A stretch of 64,000 nucleotides of DNA from DASZIT01 sp052143315 (GCA_052143315.1 JBKQTE010000066.1:1-64000); one strand, 5' to 3'; shown: positions 47,462 to 56,792, counted from the stretch's first letter. The notes: generated from the sequence alone by a model not told the origin. Translations and numbers: made by a program.

Positions 47462-48703
47462 TCAGGCCTTGGTGCCCGGGTCCCAGCCCGCCAGGTTGTT
47501 CAGCCGCGAGTCGTTGGAGAACATCTCCACGATCGGGATCTTCAGCCCGATGCGCTGCTGGATGCGCTCCACCTCGAGGACCTGGTTCCACTGGGCCAGC
47601 GTGACCACCACGCCGGCCTGACCGGCCCTGGCGGTGCGGCCCGAACGGTGCAGGTAGGCTTTGTGGTCCTCGGGCACGTCGAAGTGGATCACCACGTCGA
47701 CAGCGTCGATGTCGAGCCCCCGGGCGGCCACGTCGGTGGCCACCAGCGCCGGCAGCCTGCCGTCCCCGAAGTCCTTCAGGGTCTTTTCGCGGTTGGCCTG
47801 GCGCAGGTCGCCATGGATGGCCTCGGCGTCGATCCCTTCCTTCTGGAGCTGCTCCACCAGTCGGTCGGCTCCCCGCTTGGTCCGGACGAACACGATGCTC
47901 TTGTCGGCGCGGCGACAGATGGCCGCGCACACCTTGACCCGGTCCATCTGGTGCACCTCGAGGAACCGGTGCTCCATGGCCTCGACGGTGGTACTGGGGG
48001 AGGCGACCTCGTGGCGGACCGGATCGGTCAGGTAGCGGCTCACCAGCCGGTCCACCGCACCGTCGAGGGTGGCGGAGAACAGCAGGGTCTGGTGCTCGCG
48101 CTCCAGCCGCCGGAGGACCCACTCGACCTGGGGCATAAACCCCATGTCGGCCATGCGGTCGGCTTCGTCGAGCACCAGGGTCTCGACGTCGGCCACCGAC
48201 AGCTCGCCCCGGTCGCCCAGGTCGATCAGCCGGCCCGGTGTGGCGATGATCACGTCCACGCCCTTGCGAAGCTTCTTCACCTGCCGCTCGATGTCGGCGC
48301 CCCCGTAGACGGCGACCACCCGCAGGTCCGCCTCGGCGGCCAGGGTCTCGAGGACCTCGCTGACCTGCACGGCAAGTTCGCGGGTGGGTACCAGCACCAG
48401 GGCCCGGGGGCGGCCCGCTTCGGTGGCGCGGGAGGACATGGTGCGCTGCAGCAGCGGGAGGCCGAAGGCCAGGGTCTTGCCTGAGCCGGTCTTGGCCTTG
48501 CCGCAGACGTCCCGGCCGGCCAAGGCGTCAGCGATGGTCATAGCCTGGATGGAGAAGGCGGTGGTGATGCCCTGGACGGCGAGCGCCTTGACCAGGATGG
48601 GATCGACTCCCAGGGAGTCGAAGGTCGGCGCATCCGGCTCGGGGTTCGAAGCGTCGTCGTCGGTCCCGGAGGCGCGGCCCTGCCGCTCAGCGGTGGTTGT
48701 CAT
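47462..48703 (-). CDS. DEAD-box RNA helicase
   Basis: 413 residues. AKTGSGKT (motif I), PTRELA, TPGRL, VLDEADRM (DEAD), FSATL (III), and HRSGRTARAG (VI) are all in order. There is no long C-terminal RNA-binding extension, so it is a minimal RhlE-like helicase. Likely in RNA remodelling, ribosome assembly or cold response. Confidence 0.93.
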   Translation of the reverse strand: MTTTAERQGRASGTDDDASNPEPDAPTFDSLGVDPILVKALAVQGITTAFSIQAMTIADALAGRDVCGKAKTGSGKTLAFGLPLLQRTMSSRATEAGRPRALVLVPTRELAVQVSEVLETLAAEADLRVVAVYGGADIERQVKKLRKGVDVIIATPGRLIDLGDRGELSVADVETLVLDEADRMADMGFMPQVEWVLRRLEREHQTLLFSATLDGAVDRLVSRYLTDPVRHEVASPSTTVEAMEHRFLEVHQMDRVKVCAAICRRADKSIVFVRTKRGADRLVEQLQKEGIDAEAIHGDLRQANREKTLKDFGDGRLPALVATDVAARGLDIDAVDVVIHFDVPEDHKAYLHRSGRTARAGQAGVVVTLAQWNQVLEVERIQQRIGLKIPIVEMFSNDSRLNNLAGWDPGTKA

Positions 48704-49049
48704 GGGGTGTGGTTCTCACTCTCGTCTGTTCTGTGACGGCCGGAGGCCGACCATCAGCGTCCGCGTGACTCGCGGAAGCAGCTGGGCCCGCCTCGGGCCG
48801 GACGCCCGATCCACGTCAGTGGACCCGGCGGACAGAGGTGAGGAAGACCCCGGTGGAGAGCACCGTGCTCTACCACGACCCACAGCATACCTGCTAGGAG
48901 CCCGAATCCGGCGTCATACCCCGAATCCGGACCCTGGGGGCCCCGATCGGGGCTGCCGGTCGCCTTCGGATGTGCCATCGTGGGCACGGGTCCGAGGTGC
49001 ATCCGACGGTGCGCCGGCCGACCACCGCTCGACCGGAAGGATGCAACCC
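48704..49049. other. Divergent intergenic region, helicase / peroxiredoxin
   Basis: 346 bp with no gene. It holds a TATGCT that could be a helicase -10 (minus strand, near 48885), two 11-bp direct repeats and a short palindrome (annotated separately). Confidence 0.5.
48901..48955. promoter_or_regulatory. CCCGAATCCGG direct repeats and GCCCCGATCGGGGC palindrome
   Basis: CCCGAATCCGG occurs at 48901-48911 and again at 48920-48930 (19 bp apart). A 14-bp perfect palindrome, GCCCCGATCGGGGC, lies at 48941-48954. The whole (TACCCCGAATCCGG, then GGCCCCGATCGGGGC) is similar to the 60974 element upstream of whiB1. Confidence 0.6.
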
Positions 49050-49514
49050 GTGGGAAAACTGGACACAGGCGACAAGGCACCGGCATTCACCCTGCCCGAT
49101 CAGGACGGCAAGAAGGTCGCCCTGAAGGACTTCGCCGGCAACCCGGTGGTCGTCTACTTCTACCCGAAGGACGACACGCCCGGATGCACCAAGGAGGCGT
49201 GCCAGTTCAACGACAACCTCCAGGCCTTCTCCAGGGCCGGCGCCCCGGTCCTCGGGATCTCCGCCGACACCGCCGCCAAGCACCGGGCGTTCCGGGACAA
49301 GTACGGCCTCAACTTCCCGCTGCTGACCGACGCCGACCACAAGGTCGGCGAGGCGTACGGGGCGTGGGGCGAGAAGACCCTCTACGGCAAGAAGTCGATC
49401 GGGGTGATCCGCTCCACCTTCCTGATCGGCGCCAATGGGAAGATCGACCGGGCCTGGTACCACGTCAAGGCAGACGGCCACGCCGCCAAGGTGCTGGCCG
49501 AGCTGGGCGACTGA
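49050..49514 (+). CDS. bcp: Peroxiredoxin, BCP/PrxQ type (second copy)
   Basis: 154 residues. PGCTKEACQFNDN carries Cys46 and Cys51, a PrxQ pair. GTG 49050 is chosen because GGAAGG is 9 nt before it, whereas the ATG three codons earlier sits directly against that site. Followed 16 bp later by the F420-type oxidoreductase, probably the same transcript. Confidence 0.9.
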   Translation: MGKLDTGDKAPAFTLPDQDGKKVALKDFAGNPVVVYFYPKDDTPGCTKEACQFNDNLQAFSRAGAPVLGISADTAAKHRAFRDKYGLNFPLLTDADHKVGEAYGAWGEKTLYGKKSIGVIRSTFLIGANGKIDRAWYHVKADGHAAKVLAELGD

Positions 49515-49530
49515 TCGGGGCGGAACGAAC

Positions 49531-49947
49531 ATGGACCTCGACACCGCCATCGACTTCGCCCGCACCACCCGGCAGTCGGTCCTGGTCACCATCCGGGCCA
49601 ACGGCCGCCCGCAGCTGTCGAACGTGCTGCACCACGTGTCCGGCGATGGGCTCGTCCGCATATCGATCACCGCCGATCGGGCCAAGTACAAGAACCTGTC
49701 CCGTGAACCCTGGGCGGCGCTGCACGTCACCCGCGACGACTTCTACGCCTACGCAGTCCTCGAGGGTGATGTGGTGCTGACGCCCGTGGCGGCCGACCCC
49801 GCCGATGCAGTGGTGGACGAGCTGGTCGAGTACTACCGGTCGGCGTTGGGTGAGCACGAGGACTGGGACGCCTACCGTCGGGCCATGGTGGCCGAACGAC
49901 GGGTCATCGTCAGGTTCACCCCCGGACGGGCCTACGGGATGCTGTAG
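49531..49947 (+). CDS. PPOX-class flavin/F420-dependent oxidoreductase
   Basis: 138 residues of split-barrel fold: VLVTIRANGRPQLSNVLHHV, then VRISITADRAKYKNLSREPW, with the basic RAKYKNL pattern of F420-binding members. The cofactor is either F420 or FMN; the fold cannot decide it. It may work as a redox or biliverdin-type reductase. The FrhB-like protein at 52.5 kb fits an F420 organism. Confidence 0.8.
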   Translation: MDLDTAIDFARTTRQSVLVTIRANGRPQLSNVLHHVSGDGLVRISITADRAKYKNLSREPWAALHVTRDDFYAYAVLEGDVVLTPVAADPADAVVDELVEYYRSALGEHEDWDAYRRAMVAERRVIVRFTPGRAYGML

Positions 49948-50060
49948 CTCGCTCCGGGTGCCGGGCGGCGTTGCTCGCGGTGCCGGGCGGCAGCGCGTCG
50001 CGTGCGCGGATACGCTCGCCCCGTCACGTCCCTGGCCCGAGGGGACGGCGGAGGTGGCTG

Positions 50061-50870
50061 ATGAGCGAGGAACCGGCGGCACGGACCAGTGCCACCATCG
50101 AGATCGACGGCCTGGACGTCTTCTACGAGACCGAGGGCACCGGTGAGCCACTGGTCCTCCTGCACGGCGGCATGGCCACCAACGCCACCTGGAACGCGCA
50201 GTTCGAGGGCTTCGCCCCGCACCGGAGGGTGATCGCCCCGGAGCGCCAGGCCCACGGCCACACCCCGGACCGGGACGGGCCGCTCAGCTACCAGGCCATG
50301 GCCGACCAGACGATCGTGTTCCTCGAATCGCTGGCTCTGGCACCTGCCGACCTGGTCGGGTGGAGCGACGGCGGAATGATCGGATTCCTGATCGCCGCCC
50401 GACGCCCGGAGCTGGTGCGTTCGCTCACCCTGGTGGGGAGCGGGTTCGCCAGCGCCGGGTACGTCACCGGAGCCATGGACGAGTTCATCGCCCTGCCGGC
50501 CGACGACCCCGAGATGGCCATGTTCGCCGCCATGTACGCCGAGGCCTCACCGGACGGCGCCGAGCACTTCCCCGCCGTCTGGGACAAGGTGCGGACCATG
50601 TGGGGCGAGCCCTTCGACTGGTCGGCCGACCTCGAGAACATCACCGCCCCTGTGCTGGTGCTGATCGGCGACGACGACTACATCACCGTGCCGCACGCCG
50701 ACCAGCTGGCGCGAGGTGTGCCCGACGGCCGGCTGGCGGTGGTGCCGGGGGCGTCCCACGTGGTGCCGATGGAGAAGCCGGACCTGTTCAACCGTCTGGT
50801 GCTCGACTTCCTGGAGCATCCGGTGATCGAGACGTGGCTCCCGCTGCGACGCAAGGGTGCGCCCGACTAG
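50061..50870 (+). CDS. Alpha/beta hydrolase
   Basis: 269 residues. LLHGGMATNA is the oxyanion region, Ser102 in GWSDGG the nucleophile, DDDYI the acid and GASHVVPMEKP the His. GGAGGTGG 5 nt before ATG 50061 supports the start. Substrate unknown. Its stop and that of the convergent methyltransferase gene overlap on CTAG. Confidence 0.88.
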   Translation: MSEEPAARTSATIEIDGLDVFYETEGTGEPLVLLHGGMATNATWNAQFEGFAPHRRVIAPERQAHGHTPDRDGPLSYQAMADQTIVFLESLALAPADLVGWSDGGMIGFLIAARRPELVRSLTLVGSGFASAGYVTGAMDEFIALPADDPEMAMFAAMYAEASPDGAEHFPAVWDKVRTMWGEPFDWSADLENITAPVLVLIGDDDYITVPHADQLARGVPDGRLAVVPGASHVVPMEKPDLFNRLVLDFLEHPVIETWLPLRRKGAPD

Positions 50871-51544
50871 CACGGGCGGTTGCAGCCGGCACGACCGGCG
50901 AGGAGGGCGAACCCCCGCCACCGCCACAAACAGGCGACCTGTGCCATGCCGGCGGCACGCATCCACTGCAGCTGCAACTCGGCATCCGCCAGCCGATCCT
51001 CGGGATCGTCACGCTCTCGGCCGATCAGCCCGAGGAACTCGGCATGAAGTTCAGGAGTGGCGGAGGCGACCACCTCGAGGTTGGCGAACATCCCACCGGG
51101 CCGGAGCTGGCCGGCGACCTCGGCGTAGAGATCGCGCTTGCGGTGATCCTCGAGATGGTGGATGGCGAAGCCGGACACGATCACGTCGAAGGTGCCCAGA
51201 GGCGTGAGCGGGTCGGCCAGGTCCCATCGTCGCACGATCACCCGCCGGTCATCGGCGAACCGGCTCCGGGCACGATCCAGCATCGGCGGCGACGAATCCA
51301 CCACCAGGGCTCGCTCGACCGAGGGACGAGCCTGGAGGACCAGAGCCGCCAGCCTGCCGTCACCACAACCGAGATCGAGGACCGACCGGGGTTCGTCCGC
51401 CAGCACCGACTGCAGCACGGCCTCCCCGGCCAGCCGGGGGGCGAGCCCTCCGATCCGTCGCAAGTACCCGTCGACGCGGTCGACGTCGCTCCAGCCGGCG
51501 CCTCGGACCCGATCGGAGCCGGCTCCCACATCCACAACGCCATT
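50867..51544 (-). CDS. Class I SAM-dependent methyltransferase
   Basis: 225 residues from GTG 51544. VLDLGCGDGRLAALVL binds SAM; VVDSSPPMLDRAR and DVIVSGFAIHHLED follow. The end is Trp-rich (QLQWMRAAGMAQVACLWRWR). Ubiquinone/menaquinone-like methylases are similar, but no substrate can be given. Downstream (lower) end overlaps the hydrolase gene tail to tail by 4 bp. Confidence 0.85.
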   Translation of the reverse strand, partial: NGVVDVGAGSDRVRGAGWSDVDRVDGYLRRIGGLAPRLAGEAVLQSVLADEPRSVLDLGCGDGRLAALVLQARPSVERALVVDSSPPMLDRARSRFADDRRVIVRRWDLADPLTPLGTFDVIVSGFAIHHLEDHRKRDLYAEVAGQLRPGGMFANLEVVASATPELHAEFLGLIGRERDDPEDRLADAELQLQWMRAAGMAQVACLWRWRGFALLAGRAGCNRPC

Positions 51545-51609
51545 GTGCCCCCGGCCCGCCGCCGACGGCACGCACCCGACGGCCCGGCATGCCCGCCCAC
51601 CGCCCTGCC

Positions 51610-52392
51610 TCACACCTGGTGGGCCGGGCACCACCACGACGTCCGCCCGCCCACCGTCGACCGGGTCAGCTCCGCACCGTCCCTGGGGCACCGGCCACCG
51701 ACGTGGCGCTCCTCCGTCAGGTCGCCCCGGTGAGAGCCTCCCCGTTCGATCAGCAGGCCGAGGGTGCGGACCAGCTGCCGGCGCAGCCGGTCGAGCTCTC
51801 CGGGCTCCAGCGAGCCGGCGGTGCGTACCGGCGACAGCCCGGCCCGCCACAGCAGCTCGTCGGCGATCAGGTTCCCGATGCCGGCCACCTTCGACTGGTC
51901 GAGGAGCCGGGCCTTGATCGGGGCCGACGAACCGGCCAGCGCCGCCGCCAGCTGCCCTCGGGTGATGGAGAGGGCGTCGGGTCCGAGGTGGTCGAGGGTG
52001 GGATCGAGGACGACGCCGCCGAGACGGCGCGGGTCCTGCACCGCCATCCACCCCCCGTCGTCGAACCGGAACCGGACCCGCTCCCACGCCGGCTCGGTCC
52101 GGCGGGGGGCGTAGAGGAGCGGGCCCACCGCCGACGCCCCGTCGACCAGCAGGGTGCCGGTCATCCCGAACCGGACCCCGACCACCGCCCCGCCGTCGGT
52201 GTCGAGGAGGAGGAGCTTGCCGATCCGCCTCGCCCCGGTGAGCCGGTGGCCGACCAGCGCCCGACGCAGTGCTCCCGCCGTGGTCCCCTGCTTCAGGAAC
52301 CAGGCGTCCGGGGTGTCCACCCCGGCGACGGTGCGGCCGAGGGAGGTCTGGGCCAGCAGGCGGTAGGACTCCACCTCGGGCAGCTCCGGCAC
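51610..52392 (-). CDS. Fpg/Nei-family DNA glycosylase with variant zinc finger
   Basis: 260 residues from GTG 52392 (MPELPEVESYRLL: Pro2 and Glu3 are catalytic). RFGMTGTLLV and DQSKVAGIGNLIADELLWRA (H2TH) are intact. The C-terminal finger reads CPRDGAELTRSTVGGRTSWWCPAHQ: CxxD and CxxH instead of CxxC...CxxC. It excises oxidised bases; the variant finger may still bind metal. A gene symbol is withheld because Fpg and Nei cannot be told apart. Confidence 0.88.
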   Translation of the reverse strand: MPELPEVESYRLLAQTSLGRTVAGVDTPDAWFLKQGTTAGALRRALVGHRLTGARRIGKLLLLDTDGGAVVGVRFGMTGTLLVDGASAVGPLLYAPRRTEPAWERVRFRFDDGGWMAVQDPRRLGGVVLDPTLDHLGPDALSITRGQLAAALAGSSAPIKARLLDQSKVAGIGNLIADELLWRAGLSPVRTAGSLEPGELDRLRRQLVRTLGLLIERGGSHRGDLTEERHVGGRCPRDGAELTRSTVGGRTSWWCPAHQV

Positions 52393-52509
52393 GGCCACGA
52401 GGGTACCGGGGGCGCCCGGTTCCCGACGCCGCCAGGGCCGGACCACCCGGTCCGGACCACCCCGGTCGGGACCACCGCCATGCCGACCACGCTCGCTATG
52501 GTGGAACCC

Positions 52510-53634
52510 ATGCCTCCCGAGAAGCCGCACTGGGCGGAGCTCTTCCAAGAAGTGGTGACCTCCGGCCTCTGTACCGGCTGCGCCGGCTGCATCATCGCCT
52601 GCCCGCACGACGTGCTCTCCTACGACGACACCGGTGGCAAGTACAAGCCGTTCCACATCGACGCCGACGGGGGGGCGGAGGACTGCACCCACGGGGTCAA
52701 GGGCTGCACCATGTGCACCCGGGCCTGCCCCCGGTTCCGGCTGTGGGAGCCGGAGATCGACACCCACCTGTTCGGCCGGGAGCGCACCCCGGCCGAGATC
52801 GCCGGCGTCTCCTCGGACATCCTGCTGGTGCGGGCCACCGACCCCGCCGTCCACCAGGCCGGCCAGGACGGCGGGCTGGTGTCGGCCATGCTGATCTGGG
52901 CCCTCGAGCACGATCTGATCGACGCGGCGCTCGTCTCCACCCTCGAGGGCGACGGCTCCACGTGGAAGGCCGTCCCCTCGGTGGCCACCACCCGGGAGCA
53001 GGTCCTGGCGGCCAGCGGCTCGCGCTACACCTACTCCGCCAACCCCCTCGCCTACCCCCAGGCCATCGAGGGTGGCGCCGAGCGCATCGCCCTGGTGGGC
53101 ATGGGTTGCCAGGCCTCGGGCCCACCGGTGATGGCCGCCCGCAAGGCCGGGAAGATCGCCCGCCGGCTGTCGCTGACCATCGGCCTCCTCTGCTCCAAGA
53201 CCTTCGACGACGCCATCTTCCCCGAGCTCTTCGAGGCGAAGTACGGCATCGCCCGGGCCGACATCACCAAGATGAACATCAAGGGCGTCTTCCAGGTGTG
53301 GACCCGTGACGGCGAGTTCCACGAGATCCCCCTCAAGGAGGCCCACGGCTGGACCCGCGAGGGGTGCAAGTCGTGCCCGGACTTCGCCGCCGAGCATGCC
53401 GACATCTCCACCGGGGGGATCGGTGCCTTCAGCGACTGGACGCTCACCATCGTCCGCACCGACAAGGGCCGGGACCTCCTCGACGGGATGATCGTCGGCG
53501 GGGCGGTCGAGACCCGTCCCGGCGACGACGACCCGGGCGCCATCGCCCTCCTGCACCGCCTGGCCGGGGTCAGCCGCAAGCGGTGGCCGCAGACGGCCGT
53601 GGCCATGCCCCGGCGCCTCCCCGACCTGATCTGA
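52510..53634 (+). CDS. FrhB/FdhB-type F420-linked iron-sulfur flavoprotein
   Basis: 374 residues from ATG 52510; ATGs at 52480 and 52498 are possible. GLCTGCAGCIIACP and CTMCTRACP bind 4Fe-4S clusters; the FrhB N- and C-domains follow (QDGGLVSAMLIWALE, CSKTFDDAIFPELFE, CKSCPDF). Related proteins reduce or oxidise coenzyme F420 with another electron carrier. No hydrogenase subunits are nearby. Confidence 0.88.
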   Translation: MPPEKPHWAELFQEVVTSGLCTGCAGCIIACPHDVLSYDDTGGKYKPFHIDADGGAEDCTHGVKGCTMCTRACPRFRLWEPEIDTHLFGRERTPAEIAGVSSDILLVRATDPAVHQAGQDGGLVSAMLIWALEHDLIDAALVSTLEGDGSTWKAVPSVATTREQVLAASGSRYTYSANPLAYPQAIEGGAERIALVGMGCQASGPPVMAARKAGKIARRLSLTIGLLCSKTFDDAIFPELFEAKYGIARADITKMNIKGVFQVWTRDGEFHEIPLKEAHGWTREGCKSCPDFAAEHADISTGGIGAFSDWTLTIVRTDKGRDLLDGMIVGGAVETRPGDDDPGAIALLHRLAGVSRKRWPQTAVAMPRRLPDLI

Positions 53635-53716
53635 GCCCGGGCGGGAGGCCCGGCGATCCCCGGGCCGGGGCCCCCGGGCCCGGATGGACCGCCGGTCAGA
53701 GAGTACGTTGGCGGGC

Positions 53717-54379
53717 GTGCCGAACCGACGGGCTCCCCATGCCCGACCCACCGTGGTCCTGCTGGTGCGTCACGGGAAGACCCCGACCACCGGCACCATC
53801 CTGCCCGGCCGGGCCAAGGGCCTCCACCTGTCCGACGAGGGCGCGGCGCAGGCCGAGGCGGTGGCGGAGCGCATCGGCGCCCTGGCCGTCGACGGGCGGC
53901 GGGCGCCGGCGGCCGTCTACGCCTCGTCGCTCGAGCGCACCACCGAAACAGCCAGGCCCATCGCCCGCCGCCTCGGGCTGCGGGTCCGGTCCCACCGGGG
54001 CCTGCTCGAGTGCGACTTCGGCGAGTGGACCGGTGCCGAGCTGAAGGTGCTGATCAAGAAGCCCGAGTGGTCGCAGGTCCAGCGCTCACCCAGCGGGTTC
54101 CGCTTCCCCGGGGGCGAGTCCTTCCTCGAGATGCAGGCCCGGATCACCGGGACCATCGCCGAGCTGGCCGCCCTCCACCCCGGGGAGACCGTGGTGGCCG
54201 TCTCCCACGCCGACCCGATCAAGGCGGCCGTCGCCGCCGCCGCCGGCACCCACCTCGACCTGTTCCAGCGGCTGACCATCTCCCCCTGCTCGGTCTCCGC
54301 CGTGGCCTACACCGACGGCGGGCCGCACGTGCTCAGCGTCAACGCCACCTCCTCGCTCGCCGAACTGTCCCTGTCGTGA
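53717..54379 (+). CDS. Histidine phosphatase, MSMEG_4193 family
   Basis: 220 residues from GTG 53717. LLVRHGKTPTTGTILPGRAK is the RHG motif with phosphate-binding His; ERTTETARPIA and the second His (AVSHADPIKA) complete the site. It forms the first gene of a three-gene cluster that is kept together in actinobacteria (phosphatase, DUF3090, SCO1664-type). Stop and next start overlap (GTGA). Substrate unknown. Confidence 0.9.
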   Translation: MPNRRAPHARPTVVLLVRHGKTPTTGTILPGRAKGLHLSDEGAAQAEAVAERIGALAVDGRRAPAAVYASSLERTTETARPIARRLGLRVRSHRGLLECDFGEWTGAELKVLIKKPEWSQVQRSPSGFRFPGGESFLEMQARITGTIAELAALHPGETVVAVSHADPIKAAVAAAAGTHLDLFQRLTISPCSVSAVAYTDGGPHVLSVNATSSLAELSLS

Positions 54380-54873
54380 GCGAGGGCTACGACCTCGCCC
54401 AGCCCGACCGTTTCACCGTCGGCACCGTCGGTCCGGTCGGCCAGCGGCTGTTCCTGCTGCAGTGCCGGCAGGGCGGACTGCTGCTCACCCTGAAGATCGA
54501 GAAGCAGCAGGTGTCGGTGCTGGCCGAGTACCTGGCCCAGATCGTCGGCGGCCAGCCACCCCCGGACCACCTCCCCGACGAGCTCCCGCTGGAGGAGCCC
54601 ACCGACCCCGCCTGGGCGGTCGGGACGGTCGGCGTCACATACGACCAGGGCGAGGACCGGGTGGTCATCGTCATCGAGGAGCTGGTCTCCGAGGACGAGA
54701 CCGGGGCCATCGCCCGGCTGTCGGTCTCCCGGGAACAGGCGGCGGCCTTTGCCATCGCCGCCACCAAGCTGGTGGCGTCGGGCCGCCCGCCCTGCCCGCT
54801 CTGCGGGTCACCGCTCGACCCGTCCGGACACGAATGCCCGAGGACGAACGGCCACCGGCCACCGGCCACCTGA
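54376..54873 (+). CDS. DUF3090 family protein
   Basis: 165 residues. YDLAQPDRFTVGTVGPVGQR at the start and the C-terminal CPLCGSPLDPSGHECPRTNG, a CxxC...C zinc-type tail, are typical. It is always seen with a histidine phosphatase and an SCO1664-type protein. Function is unknown; the Cys pattern suggests metal binding. Confidence 0.9.
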   Translation: MSEGYDLAQPDRFTVGTVGPVGQRLFLLQCRQGGLLLTLKIEKQQVSVLAEYLAQIVGGQPPPDHLPDELPLEEPTDPAWAVGTVGVTYDQGEDRVVIVIEELVSEDETGAIARLSVSREQAAAFAIAATKLVASGRPPCPLCGSPLDPSGHECPRTNGHRPPAT

Positions 54874-55592
54874 ACGGCTGGAGCCCGGCGGCCGGTCCCG
54901 ACCTCGGGGAGGCGCTCGCCGAGCTGACCGCAGGTGAGCTGACGATCGAGGGTCGTCTACCCTGGAGCTCGAACCTCACCTTTCTGGTGTCGGTGGGGGA
55001 CGGCGGGATGCAGGCCGTGTACAAGCCGCTCCGAGGTGAGCGGCCCCTGTGGGACTTCCCCGGCGGCCTCTACCGCCGCGAGGTGGCGGCCTACGTCCTC
55101 TCCGAGGTGCTCGGATGGGGGCTGGTGCCGCCCACCGTGGCCAGGGACGACGGGCCGTTCGGCGAGGGATCCGTGCAGCTCTTCGTCGAGGCCGACTTCG
55201 AGCAGCACTACTTCACCCTGGTGGAGGAGGGGCGCTTCGGCGGGACACTGCGCACCGTGTGTGCCTTCGACGTGGTGGCCAACAACGCCGACCGCAAGAG
55301 CGGGCACGTGCTGCGGGGCGTCGACGACCGGCTCTGGGGCATCGACCACGGGCTGTGCTTCCATCCCAGCCCCAAGCTGCGCACGGTGATCTGGGACTTC
55401 GCCGGCGACCAGATCCCCGGGGCGGTGCTCGCCGATCTCGAGGGGCTGGCCGGCGACCTCCCCGACGAGCTGGGTCGACTGCTCAGCGTGCCCGAACGCC
55501 AGGCGCTGCTCCACCGCATCGCCGGACTGGTCCGGTCCGGGGAGTTCCCCGAGCCGGGCAGCGACCGCCCCTACCCCTGGCCGCTGGTCTGA
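54834..55592 (+). CDS. SCO1664-family, PI3/4-kinase-like protein
   Basis: 252 residues. DVVANNADRKSGHVL and GIDHGLCFHPSPK resemble the catalytic and metal loops of PI3/4-kinase-like and HipA-fold kinases. ATG 54834 overlaps the DUF3090 gene by 40 bp in another frame. Likely a small-molecule or protein kinase that works with the phosphatase; this is inferred from fold and context. Confidence 0.88.
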   Translation: MPEDERPPATGHLNGWSPAAGPDLGEALAELTAGELTIEGRLPWSSNLTFLVSVGDGGMQAVYKPLRGERPLWDFPGGLYRREVAAYVLSEVLGWGLVPPTVARDDGPFGEGSVQLFVEADFEQHYFTLVEEGRFGGTLRTVCAFDVVANNADRKSGHVLRGVDDRLWGIDHGLCFHPSPKLRTVIWDFAGDQIPGAVLADLEGLAGDLPDELGRLLSVPERQALLHRIAGLVRSGEFPEPGSDRPYPWPLV

Positions 55593-55646
55593 CGGCACCA
55601 CCGGCGGCGGCTGCCGTCCCGGCGCCGGGCCGGCCGGACCGTCCGC

Positions 55647-56783
55647 TCAGCCGGGCAGGGCGACGTGGAGCGCCGAGCGCATGGAGCTCATGACCGCCTG
55701 GGACAGCACCTCACCGCCGTCGGGGGTGAGGTGGATCCCGTCGGGGGTGCGGATATTGACCTCGGCGCCCGAGCTGTTGGTCAGGTACGGGGTGAAGGTG
55801 CCCTGGGCGGTCCCGAGAATGACGGTGGAGTCGAGGTAGGTGGCGTCACCGGCGCGGATGGCCGCCTGGACCTGCACGATCCCGTTGATCACGTCCATCT
55901 CGCCGTTGAGCTGGGAGCCGGCCATGGAGGGCATGCCCACCCACAGGACGTGGGCCCCGCCGGCGATCGCCTCGTCCATCAACGATCCCACCCGCCAGGC
56001 GTACTCCGAGCTCCACGCCGCCGTGCCGTAGGCCACCGCGGTGCCGTTCACCACCATGCTCTGAGGGTCGTTGGCGCCCAGCATCGCCACCACCAGCTGC
56101 GGGTGGTCGTTGGCCAGGTCGGCCGACAGCTCCTCGGGCCAGTTGAAGTAGTCGGGACGGGCCAGCCCGGTGTCGACCTTGCCGTCCAGGGTGGCGGCGA
56201 CCACACCGGTGGCGGCAAGGTCGTTGGTCAGCGGCTGGCCGAGATCGATGCCGATGGAGTCGCCGATCACCAGCACCCGGAGGGGGTCGGCGGCGGTCGG
56301 GGCCCGGTTCAACGGGGGCAGCGTGGTGGGCGTGGTCGGGGCCGGGGCGGTGCTCGGCGGGGAGGTGGGGGTGGGCCGGCCGCCCTTGCCCTTGCCCTTG
56401 GGCGGGGGCGGTGGGTTGACCACCGCCACCGACGGACCGCCGCCCTGGGACCGGCCAAGGATGTCGTCCGTCCACCCCACCACGTGGGAGAGGCCGAGCC
56501 CCCGGCTCACCACCGCGATGGGGCCGAGGATGTCCAGCGACACCGTCCGGCGGACACCGATGGGCGACTCCCTGGCCGACGTCTGGAGGCTGGGGGCGTC
56601 GAGCACCAGCCAGACGGCGAAGCAGACCACCCCGATGAGGAGCGCCCGGGTCCACGGGATCCCCGGGAACTGCGGGGGGTTCCCCGGGGCGCCGACCACC
56701 GGCCTGTCGGAGGTTGCCTCCTCGGACCCGGGGCCTTCGGTTTCGGGAGGGCTCGTCGACGGGATCGCTGAAGGTGTCGTCAC
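55647..56783 (-). CDS. Membrane-anchored SGNH/DUF459-type hydrolase
   Basis: 378 residues. A membrane segment (ALLIGVVCFAVWLVLD, about 47-63), a Pro/Thr/Lys-rich linker and an SGNH domain: GDSIGIDLG (Ser), GANDP (Asn), DGIHLTPDGG (Asp/His). It lies 9 bp after the MBOAT gene. As in cell-wall acylation systems, the pair may transfer acyl groups to a surface glycan. Confidence 0.85.
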   Translation of the reverse strand: MTTPSAIPSTSPPETEGPGSEEATSDRPVVGAPGNPPQFPGIPWTRALLIGVVCFAVWLVLDAPSLQTSARESPIGVRRTVSLDILGPIAVVSRGLGLSHVVGWTDDILGRSQGGGPSVAVVNPPPPPKGKGKGGRPTPTSPPSTAPAPTTPTTLPPLNRAPTAADPLRVLVIGDSIGIDLGQPLTNDLAATGVVAATLDGKVDTGLARPDYFNWPEELSADLANDHPQLVVAMLGANDPQSMVVNGTAVAYGTAAWSSEYAWRVGSLMDEAIAGGAHVLWVGMPSMAGSQLNGEMDVINGIVQVQAAIRAGDATYLDSTVILGTAQGTFTPYLTNSSGAEVNIRTPDGIHLTPDGGEVLSQAVMSSMRSALHVALPG

Positions 56784-56792
56784 GGAGTTCGG

